64,000 bases of DNA, taken from positions 4,633,975-4,697,974 of the forward strand of contig JAESIW010000180.1 of NCBI GenBank assembly GCA_016802295.1, written 5' to 3'. The translations under genes were made by a program, and so were the position numbers. The notes beneath the pieces were generated by a model, which saw only the letters and a list, made by a program, of their open reading frames with translations, searched no databases and was not told the DNA's origin. Below are positions 48,846 to 59,836 of the stretch, piece after piece. The DNA is from Brachionus rotundiformis (lineage: Eukaryota; Rotifera; Eurotatoria; Ploima; Brachionidae). The number at the start of each line of letters is the position of its first letter. Position 1 is the first letter of the stretch.

Positions 48846-48872
48846 AAGCTGCCAACAACTATTCGGCAGCTT
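48846..48872. repeat. Short inverted repeat (8-bp arms)
   Basis: AAGCTGCC at 48846-48853 is perfectly complementary to GGCAGCTT at 48865-48872, with an 11-base loop. It sits just after a TATA-like stretch at the 3' end of the retroelement relic. Confidence 0.7.
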
Positions 48873-48910
48873 TCGAACCTCTTCTCTTTTTAAATTTATA
48901 ATAAACAGGA

Positions 48911-48937
48911 CTGACCCGCGGCAGTGCCACCGGTCAG
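48911..48937. repeat. Short inverted repeat (6-bp arms)
   Basis: CTGACC at 48911-48916 pairs with GGTCAG at 48932-48937 across a G/C-rich loop. It is the second hairpin at the 3' end of the same relic. This could be a terminal structure of the element or chance. Confidence 0.5.
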
Positions 48938-49225
48938 CCAAAGATTTTTATCTAACTTGAAAAGCTTATCGATTTGAGTGAGATTTTTGTTTTTTGGGAG
49001 TCTGAACACTCGTTTGAGATCAAGGTATTCTTTACGTCTTGACAAATCAAAGTTTGATTGTCTGTACTCAATGTATGACTTAATTATTTATTATTTATTA
49101 TTTCATTTATTAGTAGCGAGATTTTTAATTTTATTTTTTCTTTAACAGTCTCTGTGTCAAGTTCTTTGGCTATTATTGATAGTTTATTTAGTTTACTTAT
49201 TACTTTTTCTATTATAGTTTAGTTT

Positions 49226-49440
49226 AGTATCAGGCTCCCAAAGAAAGGTAACAAAATGATATGTAACAATTGGCGAGGAATAACACTGCTATAAATAGCA
49301 AGCAAGGCGTTCTGCAGCATAATACTGGAAAGAATAAGGAACTCCTTTGATGTTATAGTTATAGAAGAAAAAGCAGGTTTTAGGCGAGGTAGAGGATGCA
49401 TAGACCAGATATTTACACTTAGACCAATTCTGGATCCGCG
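49226..49440 (+). mobile_element. LINE reverse-transcriptase N-terminal fragment
   Basis: The plus strand reads PKKGNKMICNNWRGITLL, a stop, then ASKAFCSIILERI, EEKAGFRRGRGCIDQIFTLR. This is the canonical 'kKGd...C.NWRGItLL..p.KvF..ilLeRi...E.QAGFR.grsciDQIf.LR' start of an endonuclease-RT type LINE reverse transcriptase. The similarity ends near 49.44 kb, where another sequence with a palindrome begins. Confidence 0.85.
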
Positions 49441-49478
49441 ACCAATTCTGAAAATTATTTGCACACTCGAAGCCAAAC

Positions 49479-50460
49479 GTTGATGTCGTTGCCAAACAGA
49501 AAAACTTTTTCTTGTTTGACAACGACATCTGTTTGACCAATGCGGAAGTGTTTAAAAAGATTGTCGAGTCAAACCAACAGCGTTTAATTTTTAACGATCA
49601 AGCGATCAGCAGTTGAGCATAAACTAAACAAAACCTGGATTGACTTGGAGAAAATTTGTACATTTTGTTGGCAAAATTCAAACATTATCAACAACAAAGA
49701 AAGACGGAAGCTTAAGCGCAAGATTGATTCTGGTAAAAATAATGATCAGTGGAACCACTATTTGATAATGAGAGATTACTTGCATGTCAAGTTTTATGAA
49801 ATTAAAACTAAGAAAAAAATACTTGAACTAAGAGAGTGGATACCATGTTCAAGCTTTGATGAGGACTTTACCAATTTTCTGAAACAGCCGAAGGAGCTGG
49901 ACGACGACGAGTTGGAACTGAAGCGGCTAAAGAAGACGGCTCACAGTTACAACTCGGAAAATACTGAGTACTTCCATTGAATCCAAATCCTCTTTCATGT
50001 GTGCACAGCTCCCGAAAATTTTCACCAGTCGCTCTTAGTTCAATGACTATTCGACCGAACTATGCGCTAACCAGAGTTTTCTTTGATATAGGCATAGACA
50101 GGAAAGAGTTCATTAAATAAATTATTTTAAACTAAATATGATAGAAAAGATTTTAACTTTTTATTTAAAATTTAATATTTGTTTCTGAGTTGAGGACGTT
50201 TTACTACAGTCCAGCATCAAATGTAGACCAAACCAATCTATCTAAAATAATTGAAAAATATTCGTCTTCTTTGGCTCCAAATATCCACCAAAATTGGCGC
50301 AAACAAATTCTGATGACGCTCTGTGAAAATTTGGATTTTTGGCCTTCAAAATTTTTATAGAATAGAATGAGTCTGATGCGGAAATTGGTCCCGGATTTCT
50401 ATAGAATCCGGACACAGAAAGTGTCACAAAGGGCAGACAAAAAACAGCTGGCTGCTTAAC
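49479..50460 (+). pseudogene. Unrecognised coding-like relic in the transposon cluster
   Basis: Three plus-strand stretches read like real protein but are broken. The first is about 45 codons from 49479, containing FFLFDNDICLTNAEVFKK and ending at a stop near 49615. The second is 111 codons at 49645-49980, with a CxxC (CTFC), Lys/Glu-rich helices and an acidic DDDELELKRLKK end. The third is about 80 codons at 50205-50457, containing NLSKIIEKYSSSLAPNIHQNW and, after a stop, LVPDFYRIRTQKVS. Codon composition is richer in G/C than the surroundings. I recognise no domain. It may be an ORF of an unclassified transposon or a captured gene fragment. Confidence 0.45.
49482..49529. repeat. Near-perfect 48-bp palindrome
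   Basis: The left arm begins GATGTCGTTG and the right arm ends CAACGACATC. Including the inner CAAACA/TTGTTTG and poly-A/poly-T parts, the arms are about 22 nt with one mismatch and one base offset. It lies at the end of the LINE fragment and the start of an unrecognised coding-like stretch. Confidence 0.75.
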
Positions 50461-50905
50461 CCGGAGCGGTCTTTTAAAATCAATAATAAAGGATTCAAAG
50501 CTATTAAATTTAAGCTTTTATATAAATTTTTTGTGTGAGATCTTGTTGTGCTTCATTAATAAGGTATTTTTGTAGAAGATGATTCAAATTTTTTATATAT
50601 TTTAGAGCCCTCTTTTACTTATTAGTAGGATATTAGTATCCTGTCTGGCATTATATAACTTTGTTTAATTCTTCCCTTATTTATATCGTATTTTTGCAAA
50701 CTAAAGAGCAATATTTATGACATAATCTTAATTGAGAGACCAAGTCGCATAGCCTGAATTGGTAAAAGCTGGAATTCTGATTGAAATCAAGATTTAGATT
50801 ATTAAATAGATAACTAAAATAATTTTTTTATAATTTATTTAAAAAAATAAAATAAATATAAAATATTTAACAAATTTCATGCTTGGAAGAAAAACTTTTA
50901 AATAT
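50461..50905. other. Intergenic, nothing recognised
   Basis: AT-rich sequence between the relic cluster and the 3' end of the SLC35F-like gene. No feature is supported. Confidence 0.45.
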
Positions 50906-53350
50906 CTATCGACTAAGTGTAGCGCTATTGACTCGGTTGTTTTGATTTGGACTGGCAGGCGATGTGTATCGATACCGTCTTGTAAGTGAATTGGTTTCTG
51001 TTGATTCTGGATTCGGTTCAGGGCACAAGTATTTTTTAAAATCTGAATACATATTATTTGGTAAAATAAGAAATAGGTAGCCGACAAAAATACATATAAT
51101 TGATCCAAATTTTAGATCATTTATTTTTAAATTGTTTATTTTTGTATCTAAAACTGAAAAGAAAATAATTTAACTTCATTCTTAAACCTAAAATTAATTG
51201 ATAAAAATTAAAGCTTACAGACTGATGAAGGTATAGCAAGCCAGCATCCGATTTGCAAAAATATTTCCTTAGTAATATTCGGTCCAAATTGAATAGATAA
51301 CGAATATGCTATATAAATATTAATTGATTTTAAAACTTAAAAATTTATCATTTACCAATTCCAAAAATGCTAGCACCAACAACACAAATGAAGATTTCTT
51401 TAAATTGTGCCAGACTTAGATAGTAATATGAAGTAACAGTCAGTGTCTCAACGCCAAATATTTTTAGTAGAAATATAAATGGCCAGCCAAACAAAAATGT
51501 ACTCAAACCAATTAGACTTACAAACATTGTTTTTTGACCAACATTTTTATTTTTTGTGTTTTTGTTCCATATTATCTAAAATTTAGATTTACCCATTTAT
51601 CTAATTTAAAATCAATCATAAATTACTTGCAGTATGGCACTACCAGCTGCACTGGCTGTTGCAAATAAATTGCCAAGAAACTTCAAATCAAATGCAAATC
51701 CTTCCGAATAATAGGTAAATATGATTGCAGCTATAGACAGTATAAATCCGAGAAGCTAAATTTATTAAATCATAATTAAATAAATTCATTTTTATAGCAT
51801 AAAATTTTTTATTTAAAAAATCAATTTTATCACAAGAGTGTACATTTTTTTATAAATTTATACAATCAACTAACTTACAACTAACAATTATTTAACTTGT
51901 TTTTCTTAAAGCCAACTTTTTTTTAAATTCTTCAGGCTTTGTGAAATAGAAAAAAAGTTTCGTCTTTAAGATCATAAGTTAAATTCAAATTTCAATATAT
52001 TTTTATATTAAGACTACTTACTCGTAGAGGAATAAATAAATGATGTAAGACGATCCAAGTGGTCATATATACAAAAGAAAAATTAACTGAGTATAAAATA
52101 ATTACGTCCGAACAGTGTAAAAGGTCGATTGCTCTTATCAGAGAATATCCGGTCAAAACCCATATAGTACTTATAAATAGTATCTTTAAAAGAAAATTTC
52201 TCTTTATTTTGAATTGTGATAAATTATTTTGAGTTTTGGTTGATTCTGTCGACTGCTGTTGAGCCGCTGGACTTGTACTATTGGTATTGTTGTTTTGAGC
52301 TTTTTCTGTTGCCAATCGGTACTCAATTCTAGCTCTTTTTCTCATTTGTTTTTCTGAGCAAAAAATGTCAAACGAATTCAAGATAAATTCATTTAGCCTG
52401 AAATTAGAATTTTTCAAATCAGATGCACCCGAGGACAAAAGAGCTGAGTCGTCTGTGGGCTTTTTAGAAAAATTCACTATCTTATACAACACCATGAAGA
52501 TAAGTAAAAAAACCGGGTAGACAAGCAACAGACAAGAGGTCGATGACCATACAACAAAATAGCAGAAATTACAGTCCAAAATAATATTTGTTCTATTAAA
52601 TTCAATGTTACTTATAATTTTAAATTCCTTCATTGAGTTAGTATTTTTGTTAAATTCGATTAGATTCAATGCCCTTCGTAATAAATATGTCATGGAAACA
52701 AATGATAAGCAAACCAGTAAAGACATGACCAGTCCAATTGAGTAGAATTTTAATTTTGAGTACAATTTTTTTAAAATAAACTTGGCAAAGCTTTGTTTCT
52801 CGCTCTGATTTGGATTCAAGGAAGTCATGGTTGCTTCGCTTTGGGATTCGATACAATTTTTAACAATGCAACAAATACAACAAAATAGAATAACAAATTT
52901 TGAATATTTTCTCTGATTGTTTCGAGCAGTGAAGTCAAAACCCAACTCAAAATTTGACAAACTATTGTTTCCACTGTTCTGTTGTATTAACTCATTCGAA
53001 TTTGTTTTCGAATTTGGCTTTATTTTGTTCAAATCAAATTGAGAATTTTGTCGATAGCTATTTGAATTTGAAGCTATGTCTATGTAGCTGGAGTTTTTTG
53101 AATTCGTTGTTTTATAATTGAATGGAAAGCCATTTGATAATAAATTTTTTGATTTAAAATAACTACTCTTTTTGCGTAAATCCGGACTGTAATTAAAATT
53201 TATACGGTTGGTCCCGGATGCGATTGACAAATGCCTGCTTTTAGATGATTTTGACAGCGGCGAATTTAGGTATTTAGTTGGCACGTACAATTTAACATCG
53301 TTTAGTTTTTCTTCATTCGAACCTGATTTATTTGACTCATTTAGACTCAT
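50906..53350 (-). CDS. SLC35F3/F4-type membrane transporter
   Basis: Five exons (53350-52022, 51755-51627, 51575-51356, 51308-51219, 51153-50906) are phase-consistent and give 671 aa. This is a drug/metabolite-transporter-fold protein; the human relatives SLC35F3 (linked to thiamine) and SLC35F4 are poorly characterised. The first ~195 residues are a Ser/Asn-rich cytosolic extension. Ten hydrophobic segments follow, including NFLLKILFISTIWVLTGYSL, a DVIILYSVNFSFVYMTTWIV segment (equivalent to TDvsvLFCcnkaFVFLLSWIV), LLGFILSIAAIIFTYYSEGF, ATASAAGSAILQ (human SAvgSASTSALYK), FLFGWPFIFLL and IGCWLAIPSSVFLD. Low-complexity insertions lie in cytosolic loops. The C-terminus is a short Ser/Arg tail. 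The family is clear from several aligned blocks; the substrate is unknown. Confidence 0.88.
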
Positions 53351-56300
53351 CTCTGTTAAGCGCTTTATTTTTAATTATATATTATATGAGGCTTTCGAAT
53401 TGAATTAAGGAAAAAATTAGACTCATTTCAATCTTGGTTGGCTTTGAATACCTTTAATTCAATTTTTCATTTGAATTTTAATTTTTTTGAAAAAAACAAC
53501 TCGAGTTTTGGAAAAAGATTTTTTTAGAATATGTTCATCTAAGAGTATACAATATTATCTTTTTTTAAAGCCACTTAAAGCGAAAAATTATCTTTAAATT
53601 GATAATTATTTTCAATTGTCAAATCTCTTTTTTTAATTTTCTGATTAAGAACAGAGAACATAAAATATTAGAAATAGAACAATTTATGATTTTTTACTTA
53701 TTTCAAGTCTAATTGACAAAGATCTAAATAAACATGTATCTTGAAAATTAAATAAAAGTTATAAAAAAATAATTTATTTGAAGTAAATAATAGACAAATT
53801 AGCAGATCAATAAAGAAATTTCGCTTGTGAATGAACAAACTTATATTTTTAAATCGATATTTTTTAAAGCAATTAGGCTTTATAATCTTTTATAGTCATG
53901 ATTTATTTGAAATTATGAAATTATGACGGCGATGTTACTAGGTCTTGGAAAACTTAGAATTAAAAGTGTATATCATTTTTTGTAAATCTTAATTACTTTA
54001 GCGTATCTATATATATTTTTATAAATTTCAAATATCTTATAACCACGAGAGATTTTTCTCATGTTTTCTCATGATTTTTCTAGAAACAGAAAAAAAATTT
54101 AAGATCGAATGCGCCAATTATCATGCTTAAAATTAATTTTTATACTCAAACATTATTATTTAATATCTTGAGAAATCTTTATCTCTTTAAAAAATAAATT
54201 CAAAGATAACCAAATGCTCAAGGCATCATAATTTCTTTTGTTTAAGCTAACAGCAGATTAATTAAATAGTTTTTTTAGAGCATTCTGTTTTTGTTATAAT
54301 TATTTAGCCAACTGTTGATAACAATGGTAACCAGCATTGATAAAATTTATAATGCAAGGGAAAAATGTTCCAAATTAAATAATAATTAATCGGAAGTGAA
54401 CACTGAATTTAGTTGCATTATTTAAATAATTGTTAAATCGGAATTAAGAATATCCCATCGGGATAATTGATTATAAATTCCCAAATTGATTAGTTCTTAA
54501 AATTAAAAAAATTTAAATTTAAAGTGCGAGATGCATAGTAATAAAGTAACCGGAAAATTGCACAAATCAATATTTTTTTTCATAATGAACCAAAAATTAA
54601 TAAATCCAAAACCTTATTTACTCACCAAAAAAAATTCCTTTTTTTATTTTAAGTTTTTGAGAGCCTTGGAAATATGCAATACTTTAGTTTTAATTTGATT
54701 ACTCGTAAAAAAATATAATTTTGGATGAAATACCAGGATAAAAATAAAATTTGCTAATTCCCAGCAATTAATTAACTAACTAAAGATTAAACGCTCATTT
54801 ACAATTAACAGTAATTTCATCCGTTTTTTTGATGCTTGTTCGGATGTATCATTTAATTCTTTGATTTCGTACATTTTAAATGAAAATAAACAACAACTTT
54901 TAATTGCCATTTTTAAGCAAATAAGAAAAAATGAAGGGAAAAAAGGTTCTTGGGTTCTAGGGAAAAATGCTTGAAAAAAATTCCAGCTCTCTATGCTTTA
55001 TGTTTTTAGAGTTGTGTAGAAACACGATTAATCCAATTAAAGGGAAAAATCAGACATAAAAGAAAATTAAGTACAATTTCTTAAAATTTAAATTCAATAA
55101 AAAAAATTACATCAATCAAGTATTTTCTGAATGATTGTATTAAAACAAATCTGACGGATGAAATTTTTATATTTATTTACTTTGACTCTTACATGTTTAG
55201 TTTTTAAGACATGAAAGAGACTCACGAAAAATTAAAAAATCAGCAATTTTATTATATTGGAGGCAAAAGAATTACCTCTTGAGATTCAACAAGCTCATAT
55301 AAACTTAAATATCGAAATTTGGAATTAAATATTAAAGCGAATAAGACAAAATGAAAAAATTTAAAAAATCAAATATCTGACTTACTAGTAATACTTTTCT
55401 TTTATTATATGCACTTTGAATTTAAAGAATAAAATGCGTAATTCCTAATTTGTTAATATTAGCTAATACTTTTTCTATAAAAAGAAAATTTATAAAAATT
55501 TAAAAAACACATCTTTTCCGAAAATAATGAGTGGTTATTTTATTTGAAAAAAAAGCCTTCAACTTTACTCGAATTAAATAATTCATATGTAGATTTGCTT
55601 AAAAAATTAAAAAAACTATTAAAATGATAATCGATTTTCCTTACGAATATCAACTATATTTTTTAAAAAAATATATTGATTGATAAAATCTTCAAGAAAA
55701 AATAAAAACAGTAAGCAATCACGTATTGAAAATAAATCATCTTAGACTCTATCGAATTTTTTCTTGGATACAAAGCAGATTTTGAAAAAAAAAATTCTTA
55801 GATAAAATGAAATGTGTCAGAAATTCAGGTTAATCTTTTAAAATCTAATTATAATGAGAAAAATATGAACTTGTAAAAATTATTTTGAAATTAGCAAAAA
55901 AATCGATTTGGTTTAGTTTATTGAAAAAAAACTTTGGTGGAAATAATTAATATAAAATGTTGAAATAAAGGCAGATATTTGTCGATTTTGTCTTATACTC
56001 AGGTTAAGTCAAATTTGTCAAAATTTTACATAATGTCAGTAAATGCTTAAAAATTTTAGATTTTGTAAACTATCACAATTATGCTTGGAAACATAGAAAA
56101 TTTGGTTTTTGATTTAGCTTAAAATTTCGAATTTTCTACGCAATTAACTTTCATTTTTTGTTCTATTTTTCAATGTTGTTCTTTTCAAAAAATTAGATAT
56201 TGATTTATTTTATTTTGAATGGAAATGCAAAATTTTAGCTGTTATTATTTGAATTTAAGGAATCAGCTTTCTTCCTCAATTTGTTTTCACTTTTATTAGA

Positions 56301-56423
56301 ATAAGGAAACCGTGAAATAAAAAAAAATAATAACTTCAGAATATTTTATTTAAGAGTGGAAAATTTTATTGAAAAAGAATAAAGTCTCAAAGGACTTGAT
56401 TGAGAATTTTCTTTTGTTTTTGA
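53351..56423. other. 3-kb AT-rich intergenic region
   Basis: No reading frame, repeat array or RNA gene is supported. It probably contains the SLC35F-like gene's promoter at the left end. Confidence 0.5.
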
Positions 56424-57244
56424 TTATGAAAATTTTGGAGCTCCTGTTATATAATTATTAAAATATGCCTGTGAATTGCCATAAGGTTTCCAATTGTTCA
56501 TATTGTAAAGCGATGCATGTCTATAGCCGTCGTTATTGCGATATTGGGAACTTAATGCCATTGTGGGTCTCTCTGTGAAATCAGCTCCGATGCCTGTTTT
56601 GACTGTTTCACTTGAATCTAAAGTACCTTGTCTAAATTGTTCTACTCCAGTCTTGGCTCCAAAATCCATTTTTTGTAGCCCGTTCACTTTTTCTAATTCG
56701 TATCGTTCGGGAGTTTCATCCAGAAATCTTCGCCAAGTGGTATGTGTTTTACTAAAATGAATTTTAATATTTATTTTTCTATGTTTTTTTTATAAATACT
56801 TGGTAAAATGCGGCACGTATCCTTTGGCAGCTATAGGCTTATCACTATTCTTAAAAAGAATGATAATTTTTTTTACTGAACTCAAAATAATAGTAGTTTT
56901 ACTGTAAACAATGGGCCATAATTTTCCTTAGGCCAGTTGGAAGAGAGACCGTAATGTTTTGGAGGCTCTTTAAACTCGGTCGGTCCTATATAGGTTGATT
57001 TTATATTTTTTTCGGGAAAACGCGTTTCCCATTTGTAAATACCCGGTAATTCTTTAACAAAAGCTATCAATTTTTAATTCATTTTTTGCTTCGAATATTT
57101 ACCAGGATTGTAAATTCCAACCCTATCTGGTAATGAAGAATAAGGTTGACTATCAGAATTTGGATATTGATATGCATATGATGGCATTGGCAATGGCATT
57201 ACAGGTGGGTGACGATTTGAAATTGACGATATGGTGGTCATCAT
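56424..57244 (-). CDS. Unrecognised Tyr/Pro-rich protein, four exons
   Basis: Exons 57244-57103, 57063-56903, 56849-56800 and 56751-56424 join in phase (introns 39, 53 and 48 nt) to give 226 aa. There is no signal peptide or membrane segment. The N-terminus is Pro/Tyr/Ser-rich (HPPVMPLPMPSYAYQYP), followed by a SLPDRVGIYNPG motif, a WETRFPEKN segment, FKEPPKHYGLSSNWPKENYG, AAKGYVPHFTNKTHTTWRRF and a Tyr/Asn-rich C-terminus. Repeated short aromatic/Pro motifs and GYxPHF-type phrases are the style of ciliary or sperm axonemal microtubule-inner proteins. I cannot name a family, so that is only a suggestion. Three correctly phased introns argue that it is a real gene. Confidence 0.7.
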
Positions 57245-58140
57245 GTAACTCAAATTAACTTGTTTGATTTATTTATTAAAAAAATTAACAATAAAAGTGG
57301 TATAAAGAGTTTAATAGCAATCAAATTTGATGTAACTAAGCAACTGGTTTGGAAATGAAATAAACCACTTTATGATTTTTACTTTTTTATTTTTTTTTCT
57401 GGAATTATAATTAAAAAACTTGATAAATTTTAATAAATTTATTTTAATAAATTAATATATTTTTTTAAAAGAATATTTATAATAAAATTTAATTGAAGTA
57501 TATGTTAAAAGACAATTATTTTTAAAACTTTAAAGCTTCAAATAATAGTCAAAATAGATTTATCGAATTAGTTAAATGAAAAATGAATTGAATATTACAA
57601 AATTCATAAAAAAGTCAAATAAAAATTTGATTCAATTCTAATTAATAACAAACTTTATAAATTTCTTGCACATCTTATATATCATATTTTTTAGAATAAA
57701 TTTTTTTTGTAATTATTTGCTTTTTAAATTGGATAATTTTCGATTTTTTTATTTCATACCGCTGAATTTTTTTTAAATTATAATTTGAATTTTAATTTAA
57801 AATTAGATTTTACTTTTCTAAGTAATTTATTTGATGACTTTATTATTTAAGAATCAATTTGTCCAAAGACATAATTTGATTCACAGTCAAAATAAATAAA
57901 TCGAATAGAACGAAACAAAAGTATCTAGAAATTGAATAAATTTCACAAAACAAAATTTAAAGGATTTCATTGCTTGCATTATAGTTTGGTACTTAACTCT
58001 GAAAATTCCTTATTAAAAATTATTCTATAATTTGTTGTCGTTACTAATTTTTTATTATACTTAATTCATCACATATTAAGAGTTTTTTGAATTAAGATTA
58101 GACATGAAAAAAAATCTGTAAAAATTAAAGAGATATTTTA
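57245..58140. other. Intergenic, nothing recognised
   Basis: AT-rich sequence between the minus-strand unrecognised gene and a plus-strand open frame. No defined element. Confidence 0.45.
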
Positions 58141-58641
58141 ATGATAACCCCTCATATCATTCATTTACCAAAAAGCAATTCTTTCAGGATACTTCAAATA
58201 CGCGATTTAATTGAATTTTCGTCAAGCTTTAAAGAAATACATGGACTTCATAATATTAGATATTTCAGCCCTTATCTCATTAATGAAAATCTTAAATATC
58301 TTTCAACTCAGAAACTTATTGACACCCCTTCTTCTCAGGAAGAAAAACAAGTCGAACAACTTATCAATGTATTACGTAGTTCATCTCCTTTAGATATTGG
58401 AGCTGTATCTATCACAAGTGGACAGCAATACAAATTTTGTACATTCCTTTATTATTTCTAAATAATATTCATTCAACGAAATTATTTTAAGATATTAGCC
58501 AGACTTTTGTGTTGCTATAACAAGAGTGAAATTATTAAAAAAAAAAAGGAATTTTCATTTATTAATACACAGAATCACATAGCTACTGATTTTTTTACTA
58601 TTAAAATTGAGTTCGAAGACAATGAGATAGTTGATAAATAG
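58141..58641 (+). CDS. Small unrecognised gene or gene fragment cut by a LINE
   Basis: An open frame at 58141-58461 encodes 106 aa with ordinary composition (HIIHLPKSNSFRILQIRDLI, then a Gln/Glu-rich segment). A second exon is possible: splicing at GCT|GTATCT (donor near 58402) to an acceptor near 58492 keeps phase and adds LARLLCCYNKSEIIKKK, a Phe/Asn-rich part and IEFEDNEIVDK. The frame then stops at a TAG formed by the trinucleotide tail of the adjacent LINE. I recognise no family. The coincidence of its end with the LINE tail suggests that the gene was truncated by the insertion. Confidence in coding is low to moderate. Confidence 0.4.
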
Positions 58642-58660
58642 TAGTAGTAGTAGTAGTAGT
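58639..58660 (-). repeat. (ACT)n tail of the second LINE
   Basis: About seven TAG units on the plus strand, equal to ACT on the element's sense strand, mark the 3' end of the minus-strand LINE. In the sense direction the tail is followed by ATTTA, as in the element at 12.7 kb. Confidence 0.85.
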
Positions 58661-59760
58661 AAATAATACTGCGACCCTATTGGGTTAAGCTTCTTCGAAG
58701 CTATGGCAGTAAATTAGACTGTTTCTTGAGCCATTTGTCCAGGCTAATTTTGAAATTAATGATTGATTCGGAATTGACGATGTACTGAGGTAGACTATTC
58801 CAGACATTAACTACTCGATTTGTTAAAAAATGATATCGTTGCATGCAACTTTTCACATCTTCTCTAACTAAGCTATACGACTGGTTTCGAGAAAAATTAA
58901 TACCATTTTCAAAATTGATAATTTCGTATCTTTTAATAACTTTAAAAAGTTGGATTAAGTCTCCTCTCATCCTTCTAACTTTGAGATCAGTTAAATTTAG
59001 TATTTCAAGTCTTTTAGAGTAGTCAAATTTTCGAAGTGAAGGGATTATTTTTGTCATTCTTCTTTGTACTTTCTCGATTTCAAAAATATCTTTTTCAAGA
59101 AATGGACACCATGAACTAATGGCAAACTCTAAATGAGGTCTAACCAGTGCTGTGTAGAGCATTCTCAATGTATCAATGTTTAAATTTCTGAAACTTTTTC
59201 TAATCATAGCTAAAATACGATTTCCTCGACTCGTGCAATATTTTACTTGGTTAGTCCATTTCAAGTCACTTTGAATATATACACCTAAATCTTTTTCGAG
59301 AATTGTTTTAGATAAATTCTTTGTACCGTATCTGCTAAAAATGGTATAGTTAAACACAGGATTTTTTGAGCCAACATGCATTACATTACATTTTTCAATA
59401 TTCAAATCCAAAGCCCAAGTAAGTGACCAGCTTGAAATTGAGTATATATCTTTTTGAAGTACGAGATTGTCCTGGGAGCTTTTAATTACAGACAAAACTT
59501 TAGTATCATCGGCATATTTTTCACATTTATTAACTAAACGAGTCGAAAGATCGTTTATAAATATCAAAAATAATAGAGGTCCTAATACTGAACCTTGAGG
59601 TACTCCGCTGGTTACATCTAACCAACTTGACATGGATGAACCCAAAATTACCCTTTGTTTCCTCTCGCTGAGAAAATCACTAATCCAAAAATAAATCATA
59701 TCGATAAAACCATATCTTTTAAGCTTATATAATAATAATCTATGCGAATTAAATAAATTA
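58639..59760 (-). mobile_element. 5'-truncated CR1/Jockey-type LINE with intact RT C-terminal half
   Basis: The minus strand contains an uninterrupted frame from 59699 to 58701 (332 codons), and the similarity extends upstream to about 59.75 kb (HRLLLYKLKRYGF). Visible blocks are TSGVPQGSVLGPLLF, the catalytic YADD, SWALDLNIEKCNVMHVG, LEKDLGVYIQSDLKW, LVRPHLEFAISSWCPF, VQRRMTKIIPS, RRMRGDLIQLFK and FLTNRVVNVWNSLP. These define the palm, thumb and C-terminal region of a non-LTR reverse transcriptase. The 5' endonuclease and fingers are absent, as expected for a truncated insertion. The absence of stops over about 1 kb suggests a recent insertion. Confidence 0.93.
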
Positions 59761-59836
59761 AATTAATTAAATAAATTTCTAATATAGAGACTTTAAATAC
59801 AGTGATAAAAGTTAATACAAAAAGCAATATTCTTAC

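Larger units (their letters stand above)
47630..48960 (+). mobile_element. RT-RNase H retroelement relic (LTR- or DIRS-like)
   Basis: The plus strand encodes a degenerate reverse transcriptase joined to RNase H. DFKQAFLNIPV and RMPFGLPIAPTF (about 47.80-47.93 kb) are RT motifs. The catalytic box reads GHLDDLIIAHKD in place of YxDD (about 47.99 kb) and is followed by AGWVINTKNS. An RNase H-like segment, WFTDASEYGLGAVHW, is at about 48.44 kb and VPSADNPA-type sequence at about 48.75 kb. Several stops and a frameshift near 47.95 kb break it. The 3' part (48.7-48.96 kb) is G/C-rich, with a TATA-like ATATAAATATA and two short hairpins. No LTR pair is visible, so the superfamily is open. It is not intact. 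Confidence 0.8.

Noticed and set aside
48846..48885. TTCGAACC next to a hairpin, considered as a tRNA
   Set aside because: The hairpin arms do not fit cloverleaf spacing and the region belongs to the retroelement relic.
50839..51108. 89-codon minus-strand frame at the end of the SLC35F-like gene
   Set aside because: Different frame from the spliced reading, which continues the transporter's last membrane segment and stops at 50906.
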